Source of the DNA: Tricholomella constricta
Lineage: Eukaryota; Basidiomycota; Agaricomycetes; Agaricales; Lyophyllaceae
Direction of reading: 5' to 3'
Length of the DNA stretch: 64,000 bases
Assembly: GCA_013368375.1 (NCBI GenBank)
Contig: JAACJP010000023.1
Coordinates: 620,001-684,000, forward strand
Shown: positions 1 through 10,538 of the stretch, piece after piece
How positions within the stretch are numbered: position 1 is the first letter of the stretch
Layout of the letters: each line of letters starts with the position of its first letter
Made by a program: the position numbers and the translations under genes
The notes under the pieces: generated by a model
Told to the model about the DNA's origin: nothing
What the model saw: only the letters and a program-made list of their open reading frames with translations
Database searches by the model: none

Positions 1-1
1 G

Positions 2-304
2 GCCTACACTGTGACAGACCGCTTGGTCGTCCTGGGATACTTCAAGACCCAGGTCAAGTACAAGTGTCGGCTGAGCTTCCTTGAAGATGGAGTAGATACT
101 GACGTGGTGGCTGGCCTCGGAACGAAGTCCAAGGGACAGTACCGAGTCCGAGATGGAGAAAATGGAACGACCGTGCTGAGTGAAGACGCGACCATAGAAG
201 TGAGTTGTTTCTCCTACTGACGGACTAACTCTGGCTTACAGTGCACGACAGGGCCTCTGCTTCCTTATTTCGTACATCGTGAAAACAATGTCAGCAGCTC
301 ATGA
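2..304 (+). CDS. 3' end of a DUF7053/SRPBCC-like protein (partial)
   Basis: The 5' part of this gene lies outside the window. An open frame runs from base 2 to a GTGAGT donor at 200. A 42-nt intron ends at 241 (TTACAG), and the second exon stops at TGA 302-304. The visible C-terminus begins AYTVTDRLVVLGYFKT and contains the block GLGTKSKGQYRVRDGENGT, then ends in LLPYFVHRENNVSSS. The pattern of a 'Y-x-V/I-T-D' strand followed by a glycine-rich segment and a charged strand recalls fungal DUF7053 proteins, which are small START/SRPBCC-like proteins of unknown ligand. That assignment is from memory and tentative. The gene ends about 100 bp before the methyltransferase start on the same strand. 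Confidence 0.4.
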
Positions 305-408
305 AGATGTTCTCGAGAACTTGGGCGCCAAGGCAGAAAATCGTTCCAGTCGGTCCTTCGCATCTTTTACTCCCTTTAAATTTATTGCTTACTCTCATAG
401 ATAGGCAA

Positions 409-1571
409 ATGAAGGATTTTACAAACTTGAAGTCGTCCGGCCACCCCACAATCTCGTTCATAGTCGTGATTCTAACGGCTTTGATTGTTCGCTATTTATA
501 CCCCGCCTCCTTTGGTATACCCTTATACATGCTTTTCGTCGGAATGGTATCGGTCATATATTGGTTCAAGGCGGCGAGCGATCCATATGGTCTGTTCCAC
601 TTGGCCTTGAATAAGCTTCCTGGGGACGATGACAATGTCCCGCCAAAGACGGAGTGGCTTAACATGGGCTTCTGGCAGGTACGCCGTCTCCGCCATGCTC
701 TGTGTCCAGGGAAATAAATTCCATGCGAAGAATACAGATGTATTCCCTCAAGCCTGCGCAGGTGGGCATCAATTGCAGATACGTATATCTCTAAACTGAC
801 GGGCACGCAGCTCTGGCCATGAAATTAACACAGGCAGCCCAATGTAAGACGGGTGACAGGATCCTAGGTATTTTCTCCACCCCCGACTGTGCGGCACAGC
901 TTGACAAGGGTGTCTCTATGATAGATGTCGGCCACGGCACTGGTGAATCGGTGATGCTTCTTCTGTCTGAACCGTCGATGCCCCGGCCATCCTCGATCAC
1001 GGGTATCACGAGTCTCCCCGCGCACCATCGTCGCACCCAGGAACGTGTCGACAGGCTTCTGTCTTCTCAAACGGATCCGCTGCCCGATGTATGGCTCCAT
1101 TTGGGTGATGCGGTCTGTCAGTCTGAGCGGGCAACACCTGATCATCCGCTTGCACCTTCGGCAAAGACGACGTTTGACAGGATTCTTGCGCTAGACTGCG
1201 CGTACCACTTTGATACTAGGCGTACATTCCTGCAGCAGTCTTTGAGGAAGCTTGCGCCTGGAGGCCGAATTGCTCTGGCGGATATCTGTTTCGACCCCGA
1301 TATTGTGCTGCGAAGCCGGAAGGCGTGGTTGATGTCGTCGCTGTTGAGGCTGATGCCCAAGGAAAACATGGTGTCGAGCGAGGGCTACAAGACGCAGATG
1401 GTGGATATGGGGTATGTTGACGTGCAGGTGGAGGACATTACGAAGGACGTGTTTCCTGGGTTTGTACGGTTCCTGAAAGGGCGAGGGATGGGGTGGCGGA
1501 TGTTTGGGTGGGTTATTGAGTGGTATGGCGGCATGGGCGCGCAGTTTATTGTAGTTAGCGGTAGTACGTAA
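409..1571 (+). CDS. Membrane-anchored SAM-dependent methyltransferase
   Basis: Class I methyltransferase with an N-terminal membrane anchor. I chose the ATG at 409 (MKDFTNLK) because it directly precedes two hydrophobic segments (about residues 12-50). Introns are inferred at 679-735, about 767-810 and 868-924. Splicing the last one joins GDRIL to DVGHGTGES, giving the SAM-binding glycine loop (motif I). Before it comes FPQACAALAMKLTQAA, as in fungal members that resemble sterol or tocopherol methyltransferases. Further motifs are FDRILALDCAYHF and LAPGGRIALADICF (motifs II/III). The substrate cannot be told from sequence; a small lipid or secondary metabolite acceptor at a membrane is likely. 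The stop is 24 bp before the VAM7 start. Confidence 0.8.
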
Positions 1572-1594
1572 TCAAGCTGGCAGCCACTCTTTCG

Positions 1595-2659
1595 ATGACA
1601 GCGATCCAAGCAGTGAACGTCCGTGGTTATGAAGAGCGGTCCTCGCCCAAACCACACACCGTCTATCGCATAGAGATACACGCCCATGTCCGCTCCTGGC
1701 AGATGTGGCGCCGCTACTCCGAGTTCGACCAGCTCCACACCCAGCTCACCAAGTCTGTCGGCGCCCCTCCCCCCGTCTCCCTGCCCCCCAAGCACAGTTT
1801 CTCACTTATCCGATCCCATACACACTCCAACATCCTCGATCAGAGGCGTGGTGGCCTCGAGAACTACCTTCGTGCCATTATCGGCGCAAAGGAGGACAAA
1901 TGGCGGGAATCCTTTGCCTTTAAAGACTTTCTCGGTGTACCTATCAGCAGGCAAGGCGGCGGGCCCCCGACCCACTTCACCTCCGCCACATGGCTCGATG
2001 AGCACATAGAGCTACAGACTCGAATACGCGCCATCCGCGCTGACATCAACAAGCGCGACGCGCTGTCCGACCGCGGCGACGTTGGCGCCTCCCACAAGGC
2101 CAACGTCACCGCCAAGGCTAAGCTGCCAGGGCTCTCTGCCCGAATATCCACCCTCGAGAAGGGCTTGAACGAACTCGGAATGTCGGGCATTAGCGAGGGC
2201 GAGCTGCAGCGTCGTTCTGACATGGTCGCACGACTCCGCGACGACCACGAGAAGCTCACACGCATGGTGACCGCCGCGCGGCAGACATCGCGACCCACCC
2301 CAGGTCAATCGTCGTACGCTAATGCAGCACCCGAATCTGATAGGGAAGCGCTGCTGAGTACGAGTAATCTAAAACCCGTTACAAGGGTGTTCGGCGCGAA
2401 GCAGGTGCCGCAGGAAACCGAGCAAACCCGGCCCCTGGACGACCATGGGATCCTTGGGCTACAGCAAGTTCAGATGCAGCAACAGGACGAGCAGCTTTCC
2501 CAACTGACCACCATCCTGCAGAGGCAGAAACAACTGGGCATGGCGATCGGCAACGAAATTGGCTCTCAGATCGAACTTCTTGATGACTTGTCGAACGAGG
2601 TGGACAGAGTTGGAGGGAAGCTCACGACTACCAACCGGCAGTTGAACAGGCTGGGATAG
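1595..2659 (+). CDS. VAM7: Vam7-like vacuolar SNARE with PX domain
   Basis: One exon of 354 codons. Residues about 1-115 form a PX domain: VYRIEIHAHVRSWQMWRRYS carries the conserved R-R-Y-S phosphoinositide-binding stretch, and LPPKHSF the proline loop. A linker of about 170 residues with coiled-coil character follows. The last 65 residues form a Qc-type SNARE helix (heptad pattern from LQQVQMQQQDEQL to GGKLTTTNRQLNRLG), with no transmembrane anchor after it. PX plus a C-terminal SNARE without an anchor is the layout of yeast Vam7 (316 aa), which binds PI3P on the vacuole and drives homotypic fusion with HOPS. It is convergent with the MTM1-like gene, with about 215 bp between the stops. Confidence 0.88.
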   Translation: MTAIQAVNVRGYEERSSPKPHTVYRIEIHAHVRSWQMWRRYSEFDQLHTQLTKSVGAPPPVSLPPKHSFSLIRSHTHSNILDQRRGGLENYLRAIIGAKEDKWRESFAFKDFLGVPISRQGGGPPTHFTSATWLDEHIELQTRIRAIRADINKRDALSDRGDVGASHKANVTAKAKLPGLSARISTLEKGLNELGMSGISEGELQRRSDMVARLRDDHEKLTRMVTAARQTSRPTPGQSSYANAAPESDREALLSTSNLKPVTRVFGAKQVPQETEQTRPLDDHGILGLQQVQMQQQDEQLSQLTTILQRQKQLGMAIGNEIGSQIELLDDLSNEVDRVGGKLTTTNRQLNRLG

Positions 2660-2873
2660 CGGACCTGGGTGGATTGCATCTCTCCTCTTCTCTTTCTCTA
2701 GGTTTATATGCGTAATGATGTACATGGAGTGGAATGGGGTTTCAAGTGTAATATCCTATGAAGGTGTATATCGTAACAATTAAAATTCAGAATGGTGGAA
2801 TGATAACTCTAGGGTTGGATATCGAGAGTTCAAGTCTGTCGCAAAAATTTTCCCACACCCTGTGGTTGATCGG

Positions 2874-3991
2874 TCAGTAGGCAACTGGTGCAAAAGGGAG
2901 AACACAACTGGCCTCGAAACATGCAATCATGATACCACAAGCAGGTGCAATCTTTGCTATCCGCGGCATGATACCTGCAAACAGCGCAGGCACTCCTTCT
3001 GTCTGCACGATTCGCAGTAGAAATGGAATGCTCGAAGATATTTGACCATGTGTTGTGGGTGCCATTATTAGAGCCTGCCGTCGTGTTTTGAGGACGTCAA
3101 AAGGCGAAGTCACCAGAGCTGCCGAGGTTCCACTAACAGCGCCGCTGATAAAGGCGACCCAAGCGCCTTCCTGTCCCCGTCGACCAAATGCTCTCTTCCA
3201 CGTCTCGTAGCTAGCCCAGTATAGTCCGGAGAAGGGAACGTCGCGCCACAGTGTAGGTCCTAGTCCCCGCCATAAACTCATGACACCTCGGTCTCGCACA
3301 AGGGCGCGGATTGAAGTGAGGACGGAGCGGAGAGTATGTGGGTTTTGGGGTGAGAGCGGCGTAGATTGTAAGTTTGTACGAATGAGTTCCAGAGGAGACA
3401 TAGCGGACGTGATGGCGGAGCGGGCAAGTATTCCGGCGGCCAGGGGGACGATGGCTTCGTGAGGTAAAAGTGGGGGGAGTACGTTGCGGAGTAAATGGTC
3501 GTACGTTAAGATGTAAGACGTCGACGAAGGCACACCGATAACTCTGACGAAAGGTAAGGGAGTCGGCTTCAAATGAGGTGTTACGGGACATACAACGAAG
3601 TACCAGCTCCTTTCCAGAGTCCTCGGATGCCTTCTACTCGCCAGACATGTCGCACAGCGTCTACGAAACCGTTCACACGCTCGGTCCTGAATATCCCGTG
3701 GTCCCATAGACAGACGACCTCTGTGGTAAGAGGGCGCGCCATGGAGGACATGTTCCGAACGCAGATTGCCGCCTTGTTCGGTTGGCAACATGCATTCGAC
3801 GGCGGACGAGGAAAGAGCACCTTGGGCTGGACTGGTTGGGTTTGGAGCCGGGTCTTGATGACATCGAAGGGGGTCACTAGAGAGGAGTCAGTGGAATTTT
3901 AAAGGCGAGGACTAGAGAGCTGCGTACTTGTCAGGGCGGTAAGGGTTGACCCCGTCGCCGCTGCAACGACCTTTGCATGGAAGGCGTCCAT
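2874..3991 (-). CDS. MTM1: Mitochondrial carrier, MTM1/SLC25A39-40 type
   Basis: Mitochondrial inner-membrane carrier built from three repeats of two helices. Exons read 3991-3928, 3876-3594 and 3543-2874 on the minus strand. Splicing gives about 339 residues from MDAFHAKVVAAATGSTLTAL. The carrier signatures are TPFDVIKTRLQTQ, SPLELIRTNLQ and SPFDVLKTRRQ. The loop after the first signature (CLWDHGIFRTERVNGF) and the block GLGPTLWRDVPFSGLYW are typical of the Mtm1/SLC25A39-40 branch, implicated in mitochondrial glutathione import and manganese/iron-sulfur homeostasis. It is divergent from eIF4E with 271 bp between the start codons. A relative in the SLC25A38 branch is less likely because of the RDVPFSGLYW block. 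Confidence 0.87.
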
Positions 3992-4262
3992 GTCGCCGTC
4001 AAAAACCAAGGTGCGTCCGATCTGACTGCTGACTCAGAAAAAAAGCCTTTATCTGATAACGGAGCCCAGCCGAGATCTCCGGCCACGGTAACCTTAGTCA
4101 CGTGCTGTCAACTTGTTGACAAAAAAGTTGATCGCCACTTGCTACAGCAAAACAGCGACACGGCCTTTCCAGCCTAGATAATACCAAGTATCCAACTCTT
4201 TGTTTCTATAAACACATCTGTCTCTCTACGAGACGCCTAATATCACCTGGCCTCCCACCACC

Positions 4263-5388
4263 ATGTCTTCTACTCTCTCTGGCCCTGCCCTCCAAGCCTC
4301 GAGAGCTGCGCTCTCTGCTGCTCTGGCAGATCAGCCACCATCCACCGCTACCGACGACTCTTTGGAACCCGGCGAAATTCAGGAGGTCGACATGCAGTCC
4401 CAGGCTGAGAGCATCCGCACCGTCTTCAGTGATCCTACCAACTTCAACGTCAAGGTGTGCTTACTATCCGATCTTTCTGCCCCCCCCACTTACTCTCTAC
4501 GTCGATAGCACCCTCTTTACTCTCCCTGGACACTCTGGTTCGACTCTCCTGCGACCAAAGGCAGAAATCTCCCACAGACCCCCATCTCGGCTTTCCCACA
4601 AACCCCCATCCCCGAGACACCTGGTGCTGTGGCTGCCCAAGGGTGGATGGAGGACATCAAACGTGTTATTAGTTTCGACAGCGTTGAAGAGTTCTGGGGG
4701 TGAGTGAGCCTCACATGCATCGTCTGTATTCTGATTTTGACTGATTGGGCGACTCTAGCCTTTACAACAACATAATACCACCATCCCAACTGCCACAAAA
4801 GGCGAATTACTATCTTTTCAAGGTCATCTATTTTTTTTCCTGCTTGCATTCTGTGTTGGGTATCTGACGGTCAGACTCAGGAGGGTATCATTCCCGCTTG
4901 GGAAGATGAAGCCAACAAAAACGGAGGAAAATGGAGCATCCAGCTCCCTAGGGAGAAAAACCGGGGCAACGTTGACAAAATGTGGCTATATACGGTGCGT
5001 GACTATTCGCATTGTAGACCTGCTTTGGGTTAACTTGATTGGTTTGCATGCCATGCAGATGCTCGCTGCGATCGGAGAGACGTTTGACCCGTCGCCGGTG
5101 CTATCTGACGGGTCAGGAAACGCACCCAAGTCGTTGATCACGGGTGTGATCGTGTCAGCGCGCCCGCAATTCTACCGTCTTTCGATATGGACACGGCTTG
5201 CGCCCTCTGCGACCGAAGAAGATGGCCTTCGGGAGAGAATCGAGGGCGTTGGGCGTCATTTCAAGACAGGTGTGCTGGGATTCCAGGAGGGGCAGAAGCT
5301 AGGGGGAGCACTGGCAACGGAGGTCGAGTTCCTGTCGCACAAGGACTCTGAGCGAAAGGGCAAGTCGGCCAAGAAGATTATAGTGTAG
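4263..5388 (+). CDS. Translation initiation factor eIF4E
   Basis: mRNA 5'-cap-binding subunit of eIF4F. The start MSSTLSGPALQASRAAL is the first ATG downstream of a TATAAAC at about 4206. Introns fall near 4455-4507, 4700-4758, 4821-4878 and 4996-5058. The spliced frames give PLYSPWTLWFDSPA (first cap-stacking Trp region and the strand after it), VEEFWGLYNNI (dorsal eIF4G-binding helix), YYLFKEGIIPAWEDEANKNG (second cap-stacking Trp in the PxWED motif) and KWSIQLP. The C-terminus adds the long VIVSARPQFYRLSIWTR strand. A serine/alanine-rich N-terminal tail of about 65 residues precedes the core. It could be a class I eIF4E or a paralogue; the aromatic cap residues seen favour the canonical factor. 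Confidence 0.88.
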
Positions 5389-5521
5389 TGGCGGGCGAGT
5401 AGCACTGCCACTGTGTTTGGTTGGATCACGTGTATACATATATATCGATGACGACAAACGCTATAAAGACGCAGCACTAGAGACAATTCGAGCTCATCCC
5501 TCCTTCCTCCCTCTCTCTCCC

Positions 5522-7294
5522 ATGCCCGTCTCCAGCTTTCTCGCATCCTTCGCCGACAAGGCCCAGTCCGCCATCAATGCCTCCCCCCTCGCCGCACATC
5601 TACCGGGCGCCCGTCCTACCAGCCCCGACTCTGCTGCCCAGCCGTCTGCCAATGACGCCGCTGCCCAGGGTAGCCAGAAGTCTCACACTCTAGGCGCAAT
5701 CCAGAACCATCTCCGTGCGTTCGGCCAGCAGTATGCGTCAGTATCAGCTCCCTTCATATCGCGTCTACATCTCGCTCACGTCGTTGCCACAGATCTACAA
5801 CCCCTGTCCAAAAGATCATCACCGTGGAGAAAGGCATTGCTATTGATTTTGACAGTGTATCCCGCGATGCCAAGTCTCAGAGCAAGGAACTCTACACTTG
5901 GGGCCAGACCGAGCCCGAAGATCTCAAGGATGGTGGGCACTTACACATCGCACTCTTGAAACATGCTCATATTTTTGGGCAAGTGACCGACAGGTTAGCC
6001 TATCTCAACTTCGTCCAGGGATCTCTCGCCAGCTCGCTCGCCCTCAAGTTGGATGCTGCCCGCGCACCTCTCAAAGCTCTGCGCGATGCTGAAACCGCCA
6101 TCGCACCTCGCCGAAATGTTCGCGCAGGATTGAACAATCAGCTTGCAAAGATAGAACACGATCAGCAAAAGGGAATGGAGAAGAAGATCGTCGAATTAAA
6201 GGATCAGATTAGGAAGGCCGAACTTGACGATCAACCACAGGAGAAAGAGATTGAACTCCTCAAGCGCAAGGCCGTCCGAGAGAGTGAGCAGCTCAAATGG
6301 GAAGCGTTTAGAGAGGTGAGCATCGGCTATCTGCTTCCTGAATATCTGGTTTCAATGCATTCTTCCACAGTATGGTGAGAAGTTGGTTCTCTTGTCGCAG
6401 GCGTCGGCGCCCATAATTGGAGCCTTGCCTACCTTGCCTCCTTCGCCAACTCAGCAGTACACGGGTGCCCAGGTAACTGGAGCTGCGCGGGCCTCTCTGC
6501 AGCGCGCCCTTGATAACTACAAGACAGGGCACATAAACTTGCCGCCCCAGCTAACTGGCGCCGACCTCCACAGGTCGGACACGCGCAGCTTTGGCGAAAG
6601 CCACGCCAGTGAACTCTCGAGCATCACCTCAGATGTCACCCGCGTCTCTGGCGTTACACATCCCGGTGTCGCAATTTCGCCCCCCAGCGAATACAAGACG
6701 CATTCACCGGCCCCTGCGCCATTCAAGCCCTTCCCAGCGGTAGAGAAGACCACTATCGACCCCGCTGTCCTCAATCAATCACCAGCGCCGATCCCCGTTT
6801 CATCACCAAGTATCCCCATCCCAATAGCTGCACCTGTTCCGACTTCTAGTTCCCCCCACGCCCCAATAATTCCCACCGTTGCAGAGACAGGTGTACCTGT
6901 GTCGGCAGGAGCTGATGGACCCGGACCAGCCAGTGGCTCGCTTCACGATATAAAGGCTGCTTCGCCAAATGCTGGCCCTCGAAGTGGCGGGCAACCCGGC
7001 AACGGCGCCACCGCACCTCCTTATGGTCAACTGCCTGTCGAAGGTGTGGCGACTGGGCACGTGTCTGTCGAAGAGGAGAAGCAAAGGCTACATGCTTTCC
7101 ACTCTCAGGTTCCTTCAGACGCAGCCCCTCAACCTCCACAGGGACCTTCCACTCCTCAGTTCGAGAGTGCCGAAGACGAGAAAAAGAGACTTGAACGAGA
7201 GGAAAGGGAACGCCTGTTGGGGGGCTCGGGCGGCGATGATTCTGTGAAGAAGGATGGTCATGATGATCTGCCTCCCACGTACCAGGATTTCTGA
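5522..7294 (+). CDS. PIL1: Eisosome BAR-domain protein Pil1/Lsp1
   Basis: Structural protein of eisosomes, which coats the furrow-like plasma-membrane MCC domains. Exons are 5522-5736, 5793-5932, 5984-6315 and 6371-7294, with introns of 50-56 nt. The BAR core runs from LGAIQNHLRAFGQQY through TTPVQKIITVEKGIA, SKELYTWGQTEPEDL and DVTDRLAYLNFVQGSL to a long charged coiled coil (KKIVELKDQIRKAELDDQ) and REYGEKLVLLSQASAPIIG. The C-terminal half (about 300 residues) is a Ser/Pro-rich disordered tail, far longer than in yeast Pil1 (339 aa). It carries coiled segments (VEEEKQRLHAFHSQ, EDEKKRLEREERERLL) and ends DLPPTYQDF, a PPxY motif of the kind bound by Rsp5/NEDD4 WW domains. Confidence 0.9.
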
Positions 7295-7447
7295 TACCCT
7301 GCTTTCACGATTCTTGAATGGATAATCTGTCAAGCGGAATGTTACTAACCCCTCCATGTTACGATATACGTAGGCTTCTACTATGCATGTACAGGTTCAG
7401 AATTAGTACAGTGTATGATACAGCTTTTAAAATTGTACATTGCGCGA

Positions 7448-8038
7448 TTAACGCTGTGATCGTTTGTCTGGTGGGATGTGTTCTGTGCTGTGGTTCCGAA
7501 TGAATTCTGGCTGTGGCGCATCGTCACAATCATGGAAGCGGAGCCGAATGTTGGTACTCACCTCGTAGTATGCAGCGTGCTGCTGCATCTCCCACCTCAC
7601 TCTATAATTGATTTCAGTCTCCCAAGGCTCCAATGTCCTCCGGCTCCGCCTGGGCCCTCTCGCCTCCCTCGTTGTCACCTTCTCCGGTTGCTTCGGTAGG
7701 ATGATCTCATCAACTATCCTTGGACTCGGGCAAGCTTTTTTCTCGTCCACCTCCGACTCCGGTTTCTGCTTTAGCCACCCATACGCCCTCATTTTCCGTC
7801 GAGGCCATCGCCCAAATGCCAAATACAGTATCAACACCACCAACACCAGTCCAACCACCATCCCAATCCCGATATACCTGTGGGGTCCAGGCTTCTCAAA
7901 GTCCACGGGCCCCGTTCCGCCCTTGTTGTTTTCCCTCTCGATAGGATCGGTGCCGACGATCGCCATGGTGGGCACGCAGACGCGGTCGGGGCCACATACG
8001 TCCTCCCCGGTCTGTTGAATAGTGCGCGACAGGAACAT
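7448..8038 (-). CDS. Single-pass membrane protein, unknown function
   Basis: Not recognised as a named family. From the ATG at 8038 (MFLSRTIQQTGEDVC) the frame gives a short N-terminal region with two cysteines, a Pro/Gly linker, then one clear membrane helix (YIGIGMVVGLVLVVLILYLA) followed by the basic stop-transfer GRWPRRKMR. A basic, Arg-rich cytosolic tail of about 90 residues follows (TREARGPRRSRRTLEPWE). A GTGAGT donor at about 7561 and a CCACAG acceptor just downstream would splice AYYE to PEFIRNHSTEH, ending at 7448. A TATA-like TATAAAAAG on the minus strand lies at 8112-8120. The start is uncertain: the upstream frame is closed, and an extra 5' exon with a signal peptide is possible. 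Confidence 0.5.
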   Translation of the reverse strand: MFLSRTIQQTGEDVCGPDRVCVPTMAIVGTDPIERENNKGGTGPVDFEKPGPHRYIGIGMVVGLVLVVLILYLAFGRWPRRKMRAYGWLKQKPESEVDEKKACPSPRIVDEIILPKQPEKVTTREARGPRRSRRTLEPWETEINYRVRWEMQQHAAYYEVSTNIRLRFHDCDDAPQPEFIRNHSTEHIPPDKRSQR

Positions 8039-8047
8039 CGTGTGCAC

Positions 8048-8357
8048 GGGCGGCTAGAGATGTTAGCGCTTGGGGGAGGGCTAAGGTCATCGCGAGCACG
8101 GGCGAATCAGTCTTTTTATATGTGCATGCATGTATGTAAAGCACGGCGCTTCGATCTAACTATCTCGAATTCGTATAGTGGGTGACGATTCCTATCCATC
8201 ACACTTGCTAAAGCCGGGCTTCTCTTCGGATGCCACTCCATCACATTACAAAACACAGACTAGTGGCTAGTGTATACATTTTAAATTTTCAAAACGTTCC
8301 TAACTCGTTATAACAGCTTCTTGCTCCATTGTCGACAGATTAAACGACCCAAATCTT
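8048..8357. other. Intergenic spacer with TATA box for the small membrane protein
   Basis: No gene is supported here. Minus-strand TATAAAAAG at 8112-8120 sits about 75-80 bp upstream of the chosen start at 8038. The right half (about 8190-8357) is A/T-rich and would hold the 3' UTR of the aspartyl-tRNA synthetase gene. Confidence 0.4.
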
Positions 8358-10346
8358 CTAGGGCTCCAACCGCTTAGGGTCGCGCGGGAACAGCGATGCC
8401 CGCCTGATGTTGTTCAATTTCAGGAAAAGCATGACGACACGTTCCAGCCCAATTCCACCACCACCATGAGGCGCGCAACCCATGCGGAAAGCATCGATAT
8501 AGCCTTTCATACTTTCAGGGTCCACACCCTTGCTCCGCATCTTCTCGGCCAGCAATTTGGGTTCGTGAATACGCTGAGCACCGGAAAGAATTTCTTCACC
8601 GCGCATGAAGAAGTCGTAGGAGTTCGAGACGGTCTATCGAGAGCGGCTCAATGGCGGCTGAGGATCAGGATGGTGGTAAAACTCACAGGATCCTCAGGGT
8701 CCGGCATCGTGTAGAACGGGCGAATTTCCATGGGGAATTTATCGATAATGAAATAATCGGTGTCGTACTTGGCTTTGATGAGGCGTCCGAGCCTCCTCTC
8801 GTTTTCGGTGCTGATTGGGGCCAATTGAGGTCGAATATGAGAACGGAGGAATTGAATTACACTCACTTCATGTCTTCCGTGGGTCCAATCTCCACGCCGT
8901 CGTCGACGAGCATCTGAACGGCTTCTCGATGGGTGAGCCTCAATGTTCCCTCAGGACCCTCTCTCCACTTAAACTCGTCAGCAGGGAATTGCCTTCCAAC
9001 CGTTTCGATCTCGTGTTGATACTTCTCCTTGAGCCCTCTGAAAATGCTCAAGAACAGCCCATCAAGTAATTCCATGACCTCGTGATAGTGTTCCTCGATA
9101 GTCATCTCCAAATCGAGTCCAATGAATTCGGTTAGATGACGATGTGTGTTCGAGTCCTCGGCACGGAAGACAGGCCCGATTTCATAGACACGTTCGAAAT
9201 CAGCAGCAATCGCCATTTGCTTTGCGAGCTGCGGAGATTGTGCGAGGTACGCAGTGCCTGTTGTGCGCAGTGTCAGAATTGAAATAGGCGAGATTATGAG
9301 ATTTCAACTAATTATACCTTTGAAGTAGCTGACTTTGAAGACCGATGCCCCAGATTCGGTAGCCGCGCCTTGAAGTTTTGGGCTGTGAATCTCAATAAAA
9401 CCGTTGATGCTCAGATAGTCGCGGAACAAGTCCCCGATAGCTGCTTGCAGTTTGAACACTGCTTGGTTAGTTTGCGTCTAGCAGAACATCAGGCCAAAAT
9501 CTGTCGGTTAAACGATTAAGACATACACGAAGATCGACGACTCTGTTGTTGAGTCGGGTGTCCAAAAGGACTCGGTTGAGCTGGGTTTCTGATTGTTCGA
9601 TCTCAACATCGGGTCGGGAAGCATCGTCCAGGGAGAAAGGCAAACGCCCATCGATGCCAGCGACTAGATGAAGCTACATGATCAACTTAAATCAGTCACA
9701 CGCATGCATTACTTATTCACGATCTCACCTGTTGGACATGGAGTTCAACATCGCTCACGCTGGCGCCTTGAATCGGTATCGGGCTCTGTTGAATAACGCC
9801 CTCCACAAGGACAATGCTCTCATCAGCGAGGCTTGAGGCCCACTTCACCATTTGTTTCGAAATCTTCTCCGCCTTCACTGCCAAGACTGCCTGAACGGAA
9901 TGAGTACGTTGCCGTAGGTTCAGGAAGACCAGCTTGTTTCCCTGGGCTCGAGACGTCTGGAGACGTGCACGAATAAGCACAGTTTCGCCATCGCGGGACG
10001 ACAGGGTCGAGATCTGGGATCTTTCCCGGCGAGGACGAGATTGTGATTGATTCAAAGGCAGAGCGCCATAGAACCCTTTCGCGAAGTCCTATTAGACTCG
10101 TCAAGGTGATGAAGCATACATCGGATAAGCTGTAGGACTTGCAACTTCAGCCGCAGCTTGTTGTTGGGCGAGCTCCGCCTGCTTAACCGCCCTCTCCGCA
10201 GCCTTTTTCTCCTTTTCCGCAGCCTTTGCGCGTTTCTTGAGCTCGCTTTTGGACAGGCCGTTCGGTCTAGGCTATGTGAGCATTGTGCTGAGCTGCCATT
10301 GAGGGGCTTACTGCTCCGAATTGTCGACTGGGTTTGGGTCGGCCAT
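8358..10346 (-). CDS. DPS1: Cytosolic aspartyl-tRNA synthetase
   Basis: Class IIb synthetase that charges tRNA-Asp. The ATG at 10346 gives [12 protein letters not shown], then after an intron a Lys/Ala-rich amphipathic helix ([20 protein letters not shown]). This is the tRNA-binding N-terminal extension of eukaryotic cytosolic AspRS and LysRS. The OB-fold anticodon domain follows ([22 protein letters not shown]). Then come the class II core: [20 protein letters not shown] (motif 2, including the ATP-binding Arg), [17 protein letters not shown], and motif 3 [15 protein letters not shown], ending [11 protein letters not shown] as usual for the family. At least six short introns are visible. The start lies 192 bp from that of the divergent aspartate aminotransferase gene. 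Confidence 0.92.
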
Positions 10347-10538
10347 TGGTAGAATCAGGAAAAGCCACACGAAGTCCGACGATGATGGGGTGCCAAGATG
10401 AATAGCCCCTAGACTAGGGTTAGGTTTGCAACCGCTCGGATTCGGAGTTTGGTCGGGCCAATTCAAGTGTTGCAGTCAAAAACACCTGGACACCGCTAAA
10501 CAGCTTTCCGTCTTTCTCCTTCTCCCCTCATCCTTACT
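10347..10538. promoter_or_regulatory. Shared divergent promoter, AspRS / aspartate aminotransferase
   Basis: Only 192 bp separate the two outward-facing start codons, so both promoters and both 5' UTRs must fit here. The stretch has a pyrimidine tract just before the aminotransferase ATG (about 10508-10538), common at fungal transcription starts. No clear TATA box is seen. One gene makes or consumes aspartate and the other loads it on tRNA. Confidence 0.5.
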
